From Coniferiporia sulphurascens (lineage: Eukaryota; Basidiomycota; Agaricomycetes; Hymenochaetales; Hymenochaetaceae), in the NCBI GenBank assembly GCA_002794785.1, contig NBBA01000002.1, positions 2,294,001-2,358,000 on the forward strand: a stretch of 64,000 nucleotides of DNA, in the 5' to 3' direction. This document shows positions 24,881-38,446 of this stretch, one piece after another. Position 1 is the stretch's first letter. Every line of letters begins with the position of its first letter. The notes under the pieces were generated by a model, which searched no databases, was not told the origin of the DNA, and worked only from the letters and a program-made list of their open reading frames with translations. A program made the position numbers and the translations under genes.

Positions 24881-26607
24881 TCAAACTTCTACTATCATCT
24901 CATCCTCGTCATCCGGTAAGGATCCGGCCGGCGCCTCGACATTTCCTTCTTCGTCGGCTGGCTGATCATCTACACCGCCAGAGACGAGTGTGCGATGACC
25001 CCATCCATCATCGTCATAGTCCTGCAAAGGAGCTTCGTCGCCCTTCAGTAGATTGACCAGTCTCTCGATATGCTCGATGATCTGTTTGCAAAACGAAACG
25101 AAACGGACTAAGCCAGTAGTCCTTAATTATATGCGTACATCAACAACATTACCTTCTCGACCGCTTCTGTTAGGTGCATTGCGCGCACAATCTCGTACAC
25201 ACCATTGTTGCGCAAGAAATCTCTTCCGGCTCTGGTTGTACAGAGGAGAATGAGTGTCTCTACGTGCGTCAGCCGTAGGACCTCATCGGCTTCGCGTTTC
25301 TTCGTCTCCGGCAGAAGCTGCAGTGCCGGAGGCATTTTTTCCTGATCCTTTGGATATGTGATTCAATAAAGACTAGTGACACAATCCAGAGGACGGTGTC
25401 TACTCACCTCCAAATCAAATTCTTCGGGTCCCGCTAGTGGCAGCAAGATGTAGGGCAGGGCATTGCTTCCTGGTGCAGACAAGCTTGAGCCCAGGACAGA
25501 GACGCTTTCCGTCTCCTGAAAAAGGATTGCTTTATGAGCGGGGATGTGAAGCGCGCAATGTCTTCTTACGGGTTAGATACGGGACAATGTACGAATTCGA
25601 CCCAATGAGATAACTCACTTTATAGTCGAAGCAACACCACCTCGCCGGATGGTGTCTGCATGTTCAGTAAAGACAACCAGTTCGGACAGTGGGTATTCAA
25701 GTTCCCCGTCTGTTCCTGACGCCAAGACGTCCACAGGCCGTGGAGTCAGGAAAAAAGAGCCTCCCAGCAGGGGCCTTTCTTATATACAGATGAGATCAGA
25801 TGACTCTACTTCATATCGTGTTTCATTAGCACGTACCATGCTGATATTGGCGAAGACGCTTGCGAGAAAATGTAGATCGCCTTTACGAGTTCGCTGTTCC
25901 GACGTAGCATCTACCTTTGCACCTTGCACGAAGGCCTGCACGAGAAGGGGAAGGGCATGGACTTCTTGCGCGTCTCCCTGGGGATATGGGACTGGGGGAG
26001 TGCTCGTCCCGGCTCGCGATTGTAGGGGATAGTAGGATGGCGTAGCGGAAGGGCTTCGCAGCACGGAAACTTTGAGCGATATTAAAGCTGCGCATGTAGA
26101 TGCATGCGAGGTGATATTTGAAAGGAGCATAGAGGCGAGGTCTGCCAGTACCGATGGCGGGTACTGTAAAGAATTCAGAATGCACTTGAGCTGACGATCG
26201 AGCGAGATCGGACGGCCAAACTGACGAGAATGTAGGACACCAAGAAGGTCAGAAACCCTGGCTCGGACAGAGCGGGAGCGAGGACTGAGTCGTCTGAAAG
26301 ATTAACCAGTGCGCGAAATGCATCGTGGGCAATCGCCTGGATCTGAGGTTAGAGTGCCGAACGGTCAACATCAGCATATATGCGGTGGACGTACAAGCTG
26401 GTCGCGGCAGAGTAGCTTTAAATCTCTAATGCAGTCATTCTCTGCACTCCTTGACAGTCCTCCACGTCCTATACCCGCAAAGAAAATATCGCGATGAGGC
26501 GAGCCCTTGAGCGTATTCCCGAGCAAATTTGACAAGGCTATTTGTCGGACCTGGGGGTTTTTGTCACGAAGAAATTGCAGGAGCTGCGGCGAGCCGTTGA
26601 GAGACAT
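24881..26607 (-). CDS. HGH1: Hgh1, eEF2-folding co-chaperone
   Basis: Hgh1 (FAM203 family) is an armadillo-like protein that acts with TRiC/CCT and Hsp90 in folding elongation factor 2. Start ATG at 26605-26607: SPQLLQFLRDKNPQVRQIAL followed by LSNLLGNTLKG is the family N-terminus. Exons then give AIAHDAFRALVNLSDD, MLLSNITSHAS, HALPLLVQAFVQG and DLHFLASVFANISM. The C-terminal domain reads LPYILLPLAGPEEFD, EVLRLTHVETLILLCTTRAG and RDFLRNNGVYEIVRAMHLTE, and continues to IEHIERLVNLLKGDE. An acidic tail ends DDEDEMIVEV, stop TGA at 24881-24883. Seven or so introns. It shares a 269-base divergent promoter with SPT20. Confidence 0.9.
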
Positions 26608-26876
26608 CTTTCAAGGTCAGCCCGGGAAGAAAGAAACATGCCTCCTTCATATGACCGTCCATTGCAAGCGCACTGGCGGATGATGCGAACCAAATCGCAA
26701 TTGGTCGGTGTAAAAGTCTGTGGCCTGCGTGCGCGCGAAAATCACGGTGAAAGCCACGGCAATTACATGTACTGTTTGCACCGCCACGGAGTTGTCCCGA
26801 TCCGTCGTTCACACGCTCAGTCTATTGTGCAAGCCACCGCCGACTCGACTCGACTCGACGCGCCCCAACGACGACG
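26608..26876. promoter_or_regulatory. Divergent promoter region, HGH1 / SPT20
   Basis: 269 bases between divergent starts. Just before the SPT20 start CGACT is repeated as CGACTCGACTCGACTCGAC (26841-26859). No clear TATA. Function inferred from position. Confidence 0.5.
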
Positions 26877-29497
26877 ATGAAGGCGAGCGGCTACAACATC
26901 ATGCGCGACGATAGCGCGCTCCTAGAGGAGCACGACAAGTCCCCGCCGTCTTTCTCTGTCCACCTCTACCCAGCCCACTGGACTCTCAACAACGGACCCA
27001 AGTTCTTGTACAACAACCAGATTTCGGTGCGCTGCGCCGATTCACCTACTCATGTCCCCGTGCGCTGACGCGCGCTTGGTTCTGTTGTAGTCCATTCTCG
27101 AGGACATACGCGCCTTCAGGATACCTACGGACTTCATACAGATACTCGATGACGCGGGCGTACCCTATTATAACGGTATGTAGGCGCGCTGGTGGCGCTA
27201 CCAAGCTTACTTACCACCGACTCGACACCACAGGTTGCCTTATCGTCGAGCTGCTTGACTACAGACCGGCAAAGGCAAAGGATCCTGTGCTGGAGAATCC
27301 AGACGTGCAGCGGGTCGTTCTGCGTCCGAGCCCAGAGACTATATGGGCGGATATCTGTATGTTGAACGCAAAGGCTGGTTCGACTTGGTCGGATGCGGAA
27401 GCTTTGGATATCGAAGCTAGGCTGCTGGTGTGTCATGGCGCTGTTAATACGATGTATTGCTTCTCATTCACCCTCTGACCATCAAAACAGCTATCTACTT
27501 CAACGCCTTTGTGTCTAGACCCCGACCCGCATCTAACGCGTGTCGTCAACAGCATGCTTCGTGTGTCTACTCCCAACGTCCCGAACTCTCTTAAGCGCAA
27601 GGCCGCTGCTATGGTTGATCTCGAGGAAGACGAAACGGAAAAGGCAAAGCGCGCAAAGGTCATGCAGTATATGAATCCGCAAGCCAACACGGCCCGCAAG
27701 CCCTTTCATCCGAGGTAAACGTTCATCACTCCGCCTGCTAAAGCCCTACCTCTGATGCACGTTCTAAAAAACTTTGCGACACAGCTACAAGGTTCTGGCA
27801 CTTATGGAGCAGCGCCGGGCAAACGCCTCTCAACAACCACCCAATCCGCAGCCTGTATCTGTTAATATGACGCAAGTCACGCTACCAACGAATGGAACGG
27901 TACCCGGTCACAACGGTGCTATCCAAACCTCCAATGCTGTGAGATTTCTTCCTTATTTGAAATGTATTTAGTAACTGAGTGGTTATCGCAGCCGGTCCCG
28001 ACTGTTGCCCCTGGGATAACCGTACAGATATCACAACCAAACGGAGTATCGCAACCCACGCCTGTGACGGCACCTCATGTAAACATTCCACCGCACTTGC
28101 AGCAGGTTGCGGCGCCTTTACAGAGGCTGTCGCCCGTCAAGCAACAGCAGGCAGTAAATGCTTCTTCACCCCAGAGACCTCCTTCTCAACCGGTTGCACC
28201 TCAGGTGAACCCCGCCGTAACTCAGCAGGCGCCGGTACAATCACCACAGCAATCCGCCTCTTTCAACCCTCCAATGCCTCCTTCCAATTTCCTCAATCCT
28301 CCGCCGATTGCCCATCGGCGGATGTCTGTGGCGAAGCCTGGTACACCTGCTATACCCAATCCGCCCTTACCTTCACAGCAATCGGCCAGCCAATTACAGG
28401 TCCAATCCCAGACTCAACCACAGATACAACCTCAGATACAACCCCAAACTCAGACCCAGTCTCAAGCCCAACTCCAGACCCAGCCTCAGGCCCCATCTCA
28501 AGCCCAGCCGCACGCTCAACATCAGGCTACTGCACAAACCCAGCCCCAGCCCCGGCTCCAGTCGCAGCCGCAGCCTCAGCCACCGACTCAGCAAGGCCAC
28601 CCTGCGCAACAGCACCCTCCAAATATGCAGAACCTGCAGATGGCGCAGTACTTCCACCAGCAGACTGGTCGCCCATTACCCATGTCCAACGCCCAGATAG
28701 CTGTGGCCATGGCCCAGAGGCAAGCACAGGCCCAAGCACAAGTACAAGCACAAGCACAGGCCCAGAGCGGTCGAAACACTCCAGCGAATGCGAACAATCC
28801 ACGCAACTCTCCTGCACCACCTGCAGCGAATGCGGTACCCAGTCCCATGATCCCTTCAGCCGCCGCCGTCATGATTTCCGGACGCAACACGCCGGTGGCC
28901 GGACGCAACACTCCAGGGGCAACGAGTCCCCAAGTCGCGCGAGGCAGTCCATTGGTTTCTAATCAGCCTGTTGTTGCACGGAACGTTGTGACCCCGAATA
29001 TCGCACAGCAACAGGTCCAGCAGCCGCTAATGCCGGGTGGACAGCCAGTCATGCTCCAGCCCGGTGCGCAGATGAATAATATAGTATTGCAGCGTTATCA
29101 GCAAGAACAGATGCGGGCTGCCTACATGCGAATGCAAATGGCACAAGCTCAGGCTAACTTACAGCAGGGCCATGCGTCACCGGCATCTCAGCAGCAACAA
29201 GGCCAACAGCCTGGGGCCGCCCAGACTCAACAACCATCACAGGAGCAGACCAACGCTGCACAGTCGTTTGCCAATATCCAGATGGCTCCTCAGATGTACA
29301 ACTACATGCAGATGAACATGACTCCCCAGCAAGCGCAACATTATCTTTGGCCACAGAGAGTGATGGGGCGAGGTATCCCCCAGATGACACCGCAGATGCA
29401 GAACGGGCAGCAGCAACCGCCAATGCCGCCTGGGATATCCCTTCAGCAGATTCAAGGGATGGGGCGAGCCATGCCTGGCAGCCTGCAGAACCGCTGA
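26877..29497 (+). CDS. SPT20: Spt20, SAGA coactivator subunit with long Gln-rich tail
   Basis: Spt20 (Ada5) is a structural subunit of the SAGA histone-acetyltransferase complex. The Spt20 SEP-type domain is built from four short exons (introns about 27029-27090, 27178-27233 and 27429-27490): FSVHLYPAHWTLNNGPKFLY, DIRAFRIPTDFIQILDDAGV, PYYNGCLIVELLDYR and VVLRPSPETIWADIC. Later exons give LDPDPHLTRVVNSMLRV, a basic cluster KRKAAAM, and SYKVLALMEQRR. From about 27990 to the stop TGA at 29495-29497 the protein is low complexity, rich in Gln, Pro and Ala, with PQ/QTQ repeats and repeated SGRNTP/AGRNTP motifs. Total about 750 residues. The pattern of N-terminal domain plus Gln-rich tail is normal for fungal Spt20. 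Confidence 0.9.
28393..28620 (+). repeat. Gln/Pro-coding imperfect tandem repeats within SPT20
   Basis: Imperfect repeats of CAG-CCC-type units encode alternating Gln with Pro, Thr, Ala or Ser (QTQPQIQPQ, QAQPHAQHQ). A second similar run at 28718-28760 encodes QAQAQVQAQAQAQ. Such tracts change length easily, so copy number may differ between strains. They also create long spurious antisense frames. Confidence 0.75.
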
Positions 29498-31172
29498 CCT
29501 CCATTATATTCTCTAAATTATATCTCACGCACATTTCTCACTGGTTCTCATTCTCCACCCCGGATGTATTATCCTGTATACTAGGTCTCGACGACGAAGC
29601 ATTTATTTTTTTGGGACCTGACGGTGTACACACTCTTGAGCCGCGCTCCCGCGGCACTCAGTCGCTGACCGAACGTAGAATTGACCGAGAAATCGAGAAC
29701 CAAGAACCAGGACATCGCGCACATGGCCTCAGCGAAGCCTTTGCTTCACGATGTCGTCGATCCCGCAAATCCCTTCTCTTCCCTTCTGTACTCTTCTCTT
29801 GTCCAAGATAGGACACACCGTCTCTCGAAGCCATCTCAGTTTTCTCGAATCGGTTTGAACATTCCAAACACCTCAGAGCACAGCGTATGGATGCGCTAGA
29901 ACGACTAGTACACTAACTCTCACACACATGCATAGCGATCTGTTCCGTAACACGCCCTGCATTTCATTTTCTGGATGCCGTGAATTAAAGCATGAGTCTA
30001 AATACGTCTGCATAAAACGTGCCAAAATACCTGAAGCATGTCTTTCAGCTTCTCCCGGGAAAGATGCGGCGTTAAATCGCACATCACCAGTTTATATATC
30101 TAATCGTCTGAGTCATTTGTGTTTGAGAGTGCAGACGAGGCGAGACAGGACGGGGAAACACGTCTAAACAGGGTTCTTCTGCTTCCGACCCCGGACTCGG
30201 GCGCAAACGATGAGTGATGTCGGATGAGTACATTCCGGTCATCCGGGAACGATGAGTGATGCGCCGTCGACCATCACAGAACCGGGCCTAAAAGGGACTA
30301 TCGCCGTCGAGTCGCTGGAAGACGTGTGCCTTTGCATTCCCACAGATACATACGCGAACGCTACACTCCTGATCGATCAAAGAAACAGCACCAGAAGCCA
30401 CAGAGGCGCCGAATATCCGGGTGTTGGGGAATTTCCATAGAAGGAAAGACTAATGAGATATGCGAGGCGGTGGGCGGGGACAGATGGTAGACGCGCAAAT
30501 GAGCGAATGGGCAAACGAGTGTACAGATAAAACGAATGGAGGGGAAGGTGGACGGGCGTTGAAATGGAGGGACGTAAGTGGCTAGTATTCAATGGTAGAA
30601 CCTAAAAAAGGGACATTATATGCGATAATATAGAGACCTTTTAAGGAGAAATTGTAAGTGCAGACGGCCGAACGGGAGGAACGTAACAGCGCACTGTTTC
30701 AGTTTCAGGTCAAATACACTTTGGGATGTTTATACACCCGCGACGCCCGGAAAGATACACGGCCTGTCTGGACAGAGATATCGACGGCAGGAGTCCTCGT
30801 GGCGGAGAGCGCCGTAAATACCCAACCAAGCACAGCATCACGAAGCACACGGATACCTCCAGACGAAGCAACCTGGAGTCCGCGTGCTCGTAGGCAGGCA
30901 AATACGGCAGCCAATGAGGACAGGCTGCTCGTCAGCGCGCGCCGTTACGATTAAGAGCAAGTACGTGAACAACCCTGTGTCCACGTTTGCAGACGAGATA
31001 GTAAAAAGAGTGTATGAATGTAAAAATTGGCGGAAAGATTTAAGAGCAACATCTTCGGACGAATTAAATGAAGAAATTAAAATGACAGTTCCGCTCCTGC
31101 AATTAGTGGCTGCGTATATAAACCTTGATGGAAGTAGCATAGAGTTGGGCTCCGGCGACTAGACAGAGAACA
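29498..31172. other. Large convergent intergenic region, SPT20 / GATA factor
   Basis: 1.67 kb between two facing stop codons, much longer than the other convergent gaps here. No frame shows a recognisable domain. The longest frames (30884-31162 plus, 30838-31140 minus, 30252-30440 plus) overlap each other and carry no conserved motif. ACGATGAGTGATG occurs twice, 41 bases apart (about 30208 and 30249). It may hold long 3' UTRs, a noncoding RNA or a decayed gene. Confidence 0.4.
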
Positions 31173-32709
31173 TCAAATTGGGTCTTGCGATCCATAGGAT
31201 AGCTCATCATCACTGTCCCCGTTGTTAGGCGAATTGAACGAAGGCGCTTCTTCAAAGATTGTTGGCACAGGCGCCGTATGCAATTGCGACTGGTTAGGGG
31301 CTATGATCGAGTTCGGCCTGGTGTCTTGGCTCCTCTTCTTAATCTGCAGACCGGTCGTCAGCAAACGCTTTGAGGCGTCACACAGCAAACCGCGCTTACC
31401 AATTTAGCGTAAACCAGTCCACAGGCGTTGCAGAGCGTCCTTGGGCCTAAAAATTACGTTTGTTAGCCCGACCGAACGCACGTTTCAGATGACCCAGCCT
31501 ACCAAGAGGGCCCCGTCGCCATTCGGGTGTAGAAGTAGCTCCACATCCGAGACATTTTTGCCCATCGGTAGCCGGCCCAGCTTCCTCCTAAGACCGCAGT
31601 AAGTACATGTCGGATTTGCCCGGTGAAAAGACGTGGACCAACCTGCCGTTCTGCAGGCATTTCAGGCGATTGGATCTCCAAATCAGCGCTGAGGCTCGAG
31701 TCTTCGCTAGGGTTTCGGCGTGATTGTGCCATTGCGAACGAAACGGCCGGCTGTAGTAGTTGTAGACCTTGTGTGGCATAATGCAGCATGCGCTCAATGT
31801 CGTCCAGCGACGCAGGTCTTCCTGGCACAGTCTGCCGAGCGAGGGGTTCGCACTCGCTAAGTAGCTGGCCGTACGTGCTCATTAACTGTATGGACCGAAT
31901 CAGCAAATGCAAGGTGAACAGACCTAAAACCGAAAAAAAGCGGGACGAGCCTTAGAATAGTTGGCGGAATTAGGGTTGAATGTGCTGGGTGGTGCAGACT
32001 GGCTAGTAAGAGCAGGATCGCGCTCGCGCGCCTTTCCTTTTGATGACGGGGAGACCTCGCTCAAATATGCACCCCGTTCTTCCGGACGAGTGCTGACGGG
32101 CGTCGACGAGTACTGGGGCGTCATGTATGCCCGGGGATCGGTCGAGGGGCTCGCGAGGTCGCCACGCCCTGGGACAAAGACGGGCTGGGCAGGGTCCTGC
32201 GGGGGTGGACCCCATTCATCTTCAGTCCACTGCTGCTGCGATGAGCCACCAGGAATGGGGGCATACTGCGGGTGTGGGTACGACGGGGTGTAAGGGCCGG
32301 CGGACGGATTGTAGTGCGGCGCAGCTGTGTGGTCCAACGAGGTGTGTGAGGCAGGGGATGCAGTGCGCATCGGGGGCAGGGAAGAATGACCATACTGAGC
32401 AGGGGTCTCGTACGGGGATGACTGGTACTGTGCGTATTCGTAGGAAGGCAGCCCCGGGGGCGCGTAGTAGTTTCTCGCATCGGAGGCGATGTGTGGGTGC
32501 TGAGGGACCGGACCGGCTGGGGTACTCGAAGGAGGGTAGTCGGGAGAGTATTGCGGCTGACGCGCGCCCCCGCTGCCCAACGCGTCGCCGAGAGTCGAGT
32601 ACTGGGTGTGTCGCGCGGACTGCGAGGCGCCGTACATTGTTCTCCTGGACGCGGAGTAGGGGGCAGAGCTAGGGAGGGGCAGACGCCCGGAAGGGGATGG
32701 AGGTGCCAT
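31173..32709 (-). CDS. GATA-type zinc-finger transcription factor
   Basis: Start ATG at 32707-32709 (MAPPSPSGRLPLPS), followed by a 260-residue Pro/Ser/Tyr/Gln-rich disordered region (QYSPDYPPSSTP, YAQYQSSPYETPAQYG). A second exon gives TYGQLLSECEPLARQTVPG and LDDIERMLHYATQGLQLLQP, a helical segment. The zinc finger is split by two introns: KCLGCGATSTPEWRRGPLG then PRTLCNACGLVYAKL, spliced to IKKRSQDTRPN. This is a C-X2-C-X18-C-X2-C fungal GATA finger. The end is acidic (DSDDELSYGSQDPI), stop TGA at 31173-31175. WRRGPxGPRTLCNACGLxYAKL resembles NsdD-like or White-collar-2-like fingers. No PAS domain is visible, so NsdD-type is the better guess. The first intron needs the unusual donor GTTTTA. 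Confidence 0.85.
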
Positions 32710-33550
32710 AGCTGAACTTGAAGTTGCTGACGTTATAATTTCTGCAGGAGAGCATAACAGGGACCCGCACGTGGATAATACAGTCTGGATGTCAGAATCG
32801 GTTACTCTCGAGTCGGGCAGCTGAAATTAGAGAACGGGTTGAGGCAGAGATAGCTTCGAAACACGGTTGCCATAAGTCGAATAGATTACGGAAAGCTATT
32901 TATCGACATTTGATCAAGATGGACACTCACAGATATGTGGCGCTAGACGGCCCCGACGGACATCCCAGGAGGAGGGGAGGGGGGAAGAGGTGCGCTGGGG
33001 CTGCGAGCGCAGGCGGACCGTGTGGGGAGGTAGCAAGACGCAACTGGGTTGTCGGACGGGTGAATGAAGTTGGCCAGGGGGACGGCGCGCAGATACAGTG
33101 AGCTTACGATAGACTAGCGCAGGGACAAATGTACGTCAACTAAGTCTAATGCAGCAAGGAAAGATCCGATAGACATGGTGGTCAAGGAACGCGATTTTAT
33201 TCCATGATTTCAGCTCGGCTTTTCTGAGCAGGGAGGGGACGAGAGCAATCAGCTTCGAGACGTCGAAGGCGGACGAAATCACAGGCGGCTTCTGAGTTGC
33301 CCGACAACCGCACATACGGTCCGCTCCCCCACTCGAACACGTATCCCTCTTCTTACTTATGTTATCCTTTGATAGCCGCCCACTTTCGCCTCTTCCGTCA
33401 AATCCATTCTATTACCGAGTCCGATATAATGTGTTCAAAAAAAATATGGAGATGAAAAAGTAGAAAGTCAGAGCGATGCGATGCAGAGCTATACAAGTGA
33501 GTGTGCAGGTAACCAATTCACTGTACAGATCGTCCCTCCCAGGCTTTGGC
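32710..33550. other. Upstream region of the GATA factor
   Basis: 841 bases between the GATA-factor start and the stop of the next minus-strand gene. A long leader or regulatory region is common for developmental regulators. It contains CACGTG at 32768-32773. Open frames here (for example 32910-33101) have no recognisable domain. Confidence 0.45.
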
Positions 33551-35450
33551 CTAGTATATCCCCCGCTCCTTCTCTTTGTCCCTGTCCCGATCCTGTGCCC
33601 CCTTCCCCCTGCTCGGTTTCGCCGCCACCTGTATCTCGGGCGATGAAACCTCCAGCCCATCCGTCAGATCATCCCCTACCGACTCTTCCTTCTCGGGGGA
33701 GGCGATCCCTTTCTTCCTCCCCGCAGCCGCAGCCGCTGCGCGCTCCATCGCCCGACGCCGCCGTGTCAGGATCTTCTTCCTCTGACGGATCGCGCGACGA
33801 TAACTGTGCTCGTCGCCGTAGAAAAGACTGTATTCGCAAAACGCGCAGATCCACTCGTCCTCTGGGTTCGTCAGGCTCGCCGCAGCGGACACCGCCATCC
33901 CTGACTTCTTTTTACGTGGTGGTAGCTCTGCCGACAAGAAACGTAATGGTAGAGGACTAAGATGATTCTGGTCGTTAATTGCCATCTGCGCTGACCGTAG
34001 CGGGCCTGAGTGCGGCAAACGCGAGGGTACATAATTGCGCAGATGGTGCGGGTTTGATGCATTAGCCAGAGCGGAGCGCTTTTTCTTCTTCGCCTTTGAC
34101 TTTGAGATAGCTACCGTCTTTTCCGGGCTAGCTGGTGCCGGAACACTACCGCTCACACCGCCAGGGAGTTGACCCGCAATCCGGGCTCGTTGCTGAGAAC
34201 GCTCGCTTCGCTTTGACTTCTGCATTTGGCTCACGACCAGCGCGGCCTGACGTGCTGCCTCGGCCGCCTTTGCAGCCTGGCGCGACAATTCCGCCTCAAA
34301 GCGTCCGTGCAGGAAAGCAACTTCTTCCTGGGTTGCCCTGAGACGCTCAGACGCTGAGATGACGTATCCCAACATAAGACCTTTAAACCCCATTTGTATT
34401 CAAGGAACGAAACTCACAGGGACTGTCATGCTCAAACGTGAAGGAGCATTCGGGTACCTTCGCATTCTCGTCTGCAGTAGGCGTAAGTAAACTGTTCGGC
34501 ATCAGGGCCAACGTGCGCGTTTTTCGGCGCGCCAGGCGGCGGGAAAGGCGAACGGGCTGCCCTTGAAGTTCCTGTCCAATTTTACTATGTATGCTTTTTA
34601 TAAAAGGATAGCTGGAAGACAGGGCCTGATCCAACGCGAGAGAATCATTGTGTGACAATGCCCCAAGCAGTGACGCAAGCTGGCGTTTCCGACTTTTGAG
34701 CATCTCTTTGTGCTGCAGACCGGCCCGAGTTGCACGACTGAGTCTGCCCCTCTTCGCCGTACTCACGGGAGACGGAGGTGGTGGGACGGCCTCGATGGCT
34801 TCCGCCTCCCCACGGTCCGCCAGAAAAGCCCTGTCTGCAAACGATTCCTCCCCGTCGGCAGCGCTCAGCACGTCTTCGCCAGCGCGGGCGTGTAATGTGA
34901 CGGGCACCTTCCGCTTCTTCGTATTGCCGGGCTGCGTAAGATGGTCCGTGTAATCGCCGTCCTCACGATCGCCATCGTCGCGCCCGTAACCATCTTCTTG
35001 GGTGTGCGCACGAGCACCGAGGTCCCCGGGGTCGACATGACGAGAATCGATGTCGTCCTTGAACATCTCCTGCACACCGTTAAAGAGAGGCATGTAGTAC
35101 GACTGGAGCGCCGTAGAGGTCGTGAGTGGGCTTGCGGGCTCTCTAGGGGTGGACTGGTTGTCTCCCTCCGCCAAGTGGTCTGCTGCTGTCGGTCCGTCCT
35201 TTATGGGAGCATCAAAGGCTGGATCGATGGTGCGCCGCCGTTTCGGGAGCGCGATGACCCTGCGCAAGGGTGGAAATTCTGGAGCGTCGAACAACGACGG
35301 CAGACCGCCATACGCCACAGGCTGGCCTTGCTCGTCGTCGGCCATCGTGGCGGCGTCCTGTAAGAGTGAATTAGCTGCGGTGGACAACAGAGTACGAGCA
35401 ACGTGGAGTCGTGGACTGGCAACAAGCGGTGAGACAAAGGGCGTAGTCAT
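33551..35450 (-). CDS. Conserved-looking basidiomycete protein of unknown function, with CxxC motif
   Basis: Two exons read from the ATG at 35448-35450, with an intron of about 70 bases near 34352-34422 (donor GTGAGT) joining FEHDSP to SERLRATQEEVAFLHGRF. The N-terminal half has AYGGLPSLFDAPEFPPLRRV, a basic patch KRRRTIDPAF and ALQSYYMPLFNGVQEMFKDD. Then come charged low-complexity sequence and a predicted helical KRQLASLLGALSHNDSLA. The C-terminal half has a coiled coil (FEAELSRQAAKAAEAARQAA), a KSKAKKKKRS cluster and EDEWICAFCEYSLFYGDE, followed by YRRAIRQRKKILTRRRRAME. The single CxxC plus basic helix suggests a nuclear protein. I cannot name the family. A second ATG (MADDEQGQPVAYGG, near 35344) sits in a better start context and may be the true start. 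Confidence 0.7.
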
Positions 35451-36018
35451 CACATCCCCTTTCGAGCCAACTTTTTTTATTTCATTTTTTATATCCCTGT
35501 TATTTTCCTTCGGCTTTCAATAAATCTCACAAACATGGTGATTAAGGTGTAATGAGATACAGTAGTCCGTCGAGCGGTAAAAAGAGGAAAAGTACTACGT
35601 ATACACGATGCTCTATCACAAAAGTCTCTCGCCATGCAGATTACACTTGAGTTTTGTAGGTATGATACGGTCTGCCCGTGCAAATGATGCGGTCTGGCCC
35701 GCCGTCTAAAGATCAATCGACAATGGAGAAGGGGAGTGGGGGGAATGCGAAGACGAATAACCTAGGGCCAAAATATATCATCTAGGAGCAGATGCAAAGA
35801 AAGCGATGAGACAAGTGCCGGGAGTGAGAGAGCAGCGCATAGTGATCATAGTGAGGGGAAAGATGAAATGTGTGACGTTCCAAGATGAAGAGACATGGTC
35901 TAGCGCCAATGCGCCAAGGTAAAAAGGTCATGAGCATAAAACGAGCATAAGAGTCGATCTAGAGTGCAATAGCAAGTTCGTGTGTGTGGCGAAATTGCAA
36001 ATGCTGGTGGTCAGTCGT
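35451..36018. other. Intergenic between DED1 3' end and unknown gene
   Basis: 568 bases; both flanking genes are on the minus strand. It should contain the DED1 3' UTR and the promoter of the next gene. T-rich runs occur near 35470-35510. No supportable gene. Confidence 0.5.
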
Positions 36019-38127
<2,109 letters not shown>

Positions 38128-38446
38128 ACTAGAAGGAATTATAAGGATGAAAATGAGATTTCACGTAAAGCTCTATCAGAGTGGTGGTGGTTGGTGGGAA
38201 AGAGAGAGTCGGACGCAGTGCGCTACTTTCGAAAATTTCTCATAGGAGCTCAAAAAATGGTGACTAAGCCGGATCTGCCGGCTTTTCATCAGAGCGCCAC
38301 GGCAGGCTGTGCTCCTAGCCGCTTACTCACTAATGAAGAAATGTAATAATAATATATGAAAACTACAAGTTGATAACTAGAATACACAGGATCCAGAAAG
38401 GATACACCGACGAAGTACAGGAAAAATCAATGGGGGAAAACAAAAT
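38128..38446. other. Upstream region of DED1
   Basis: 319 bases between the DED1 start and the stop of the upstream minus-strand gene. It holds that gene's 3' UTR and the DED1 promoter. No clear element found. Confidence 0.5.

Noticed and set aside
27979..28962. 327-residue alternative frame in the SPT20 Gln-rich region, and 28394-28657 antisense
   Set aside because: Shadow frames produced by CAG/CCA repeats. Composition (Cys, Thr, Ser runs) is not protein-like and the SPT20 frame continues throughout.
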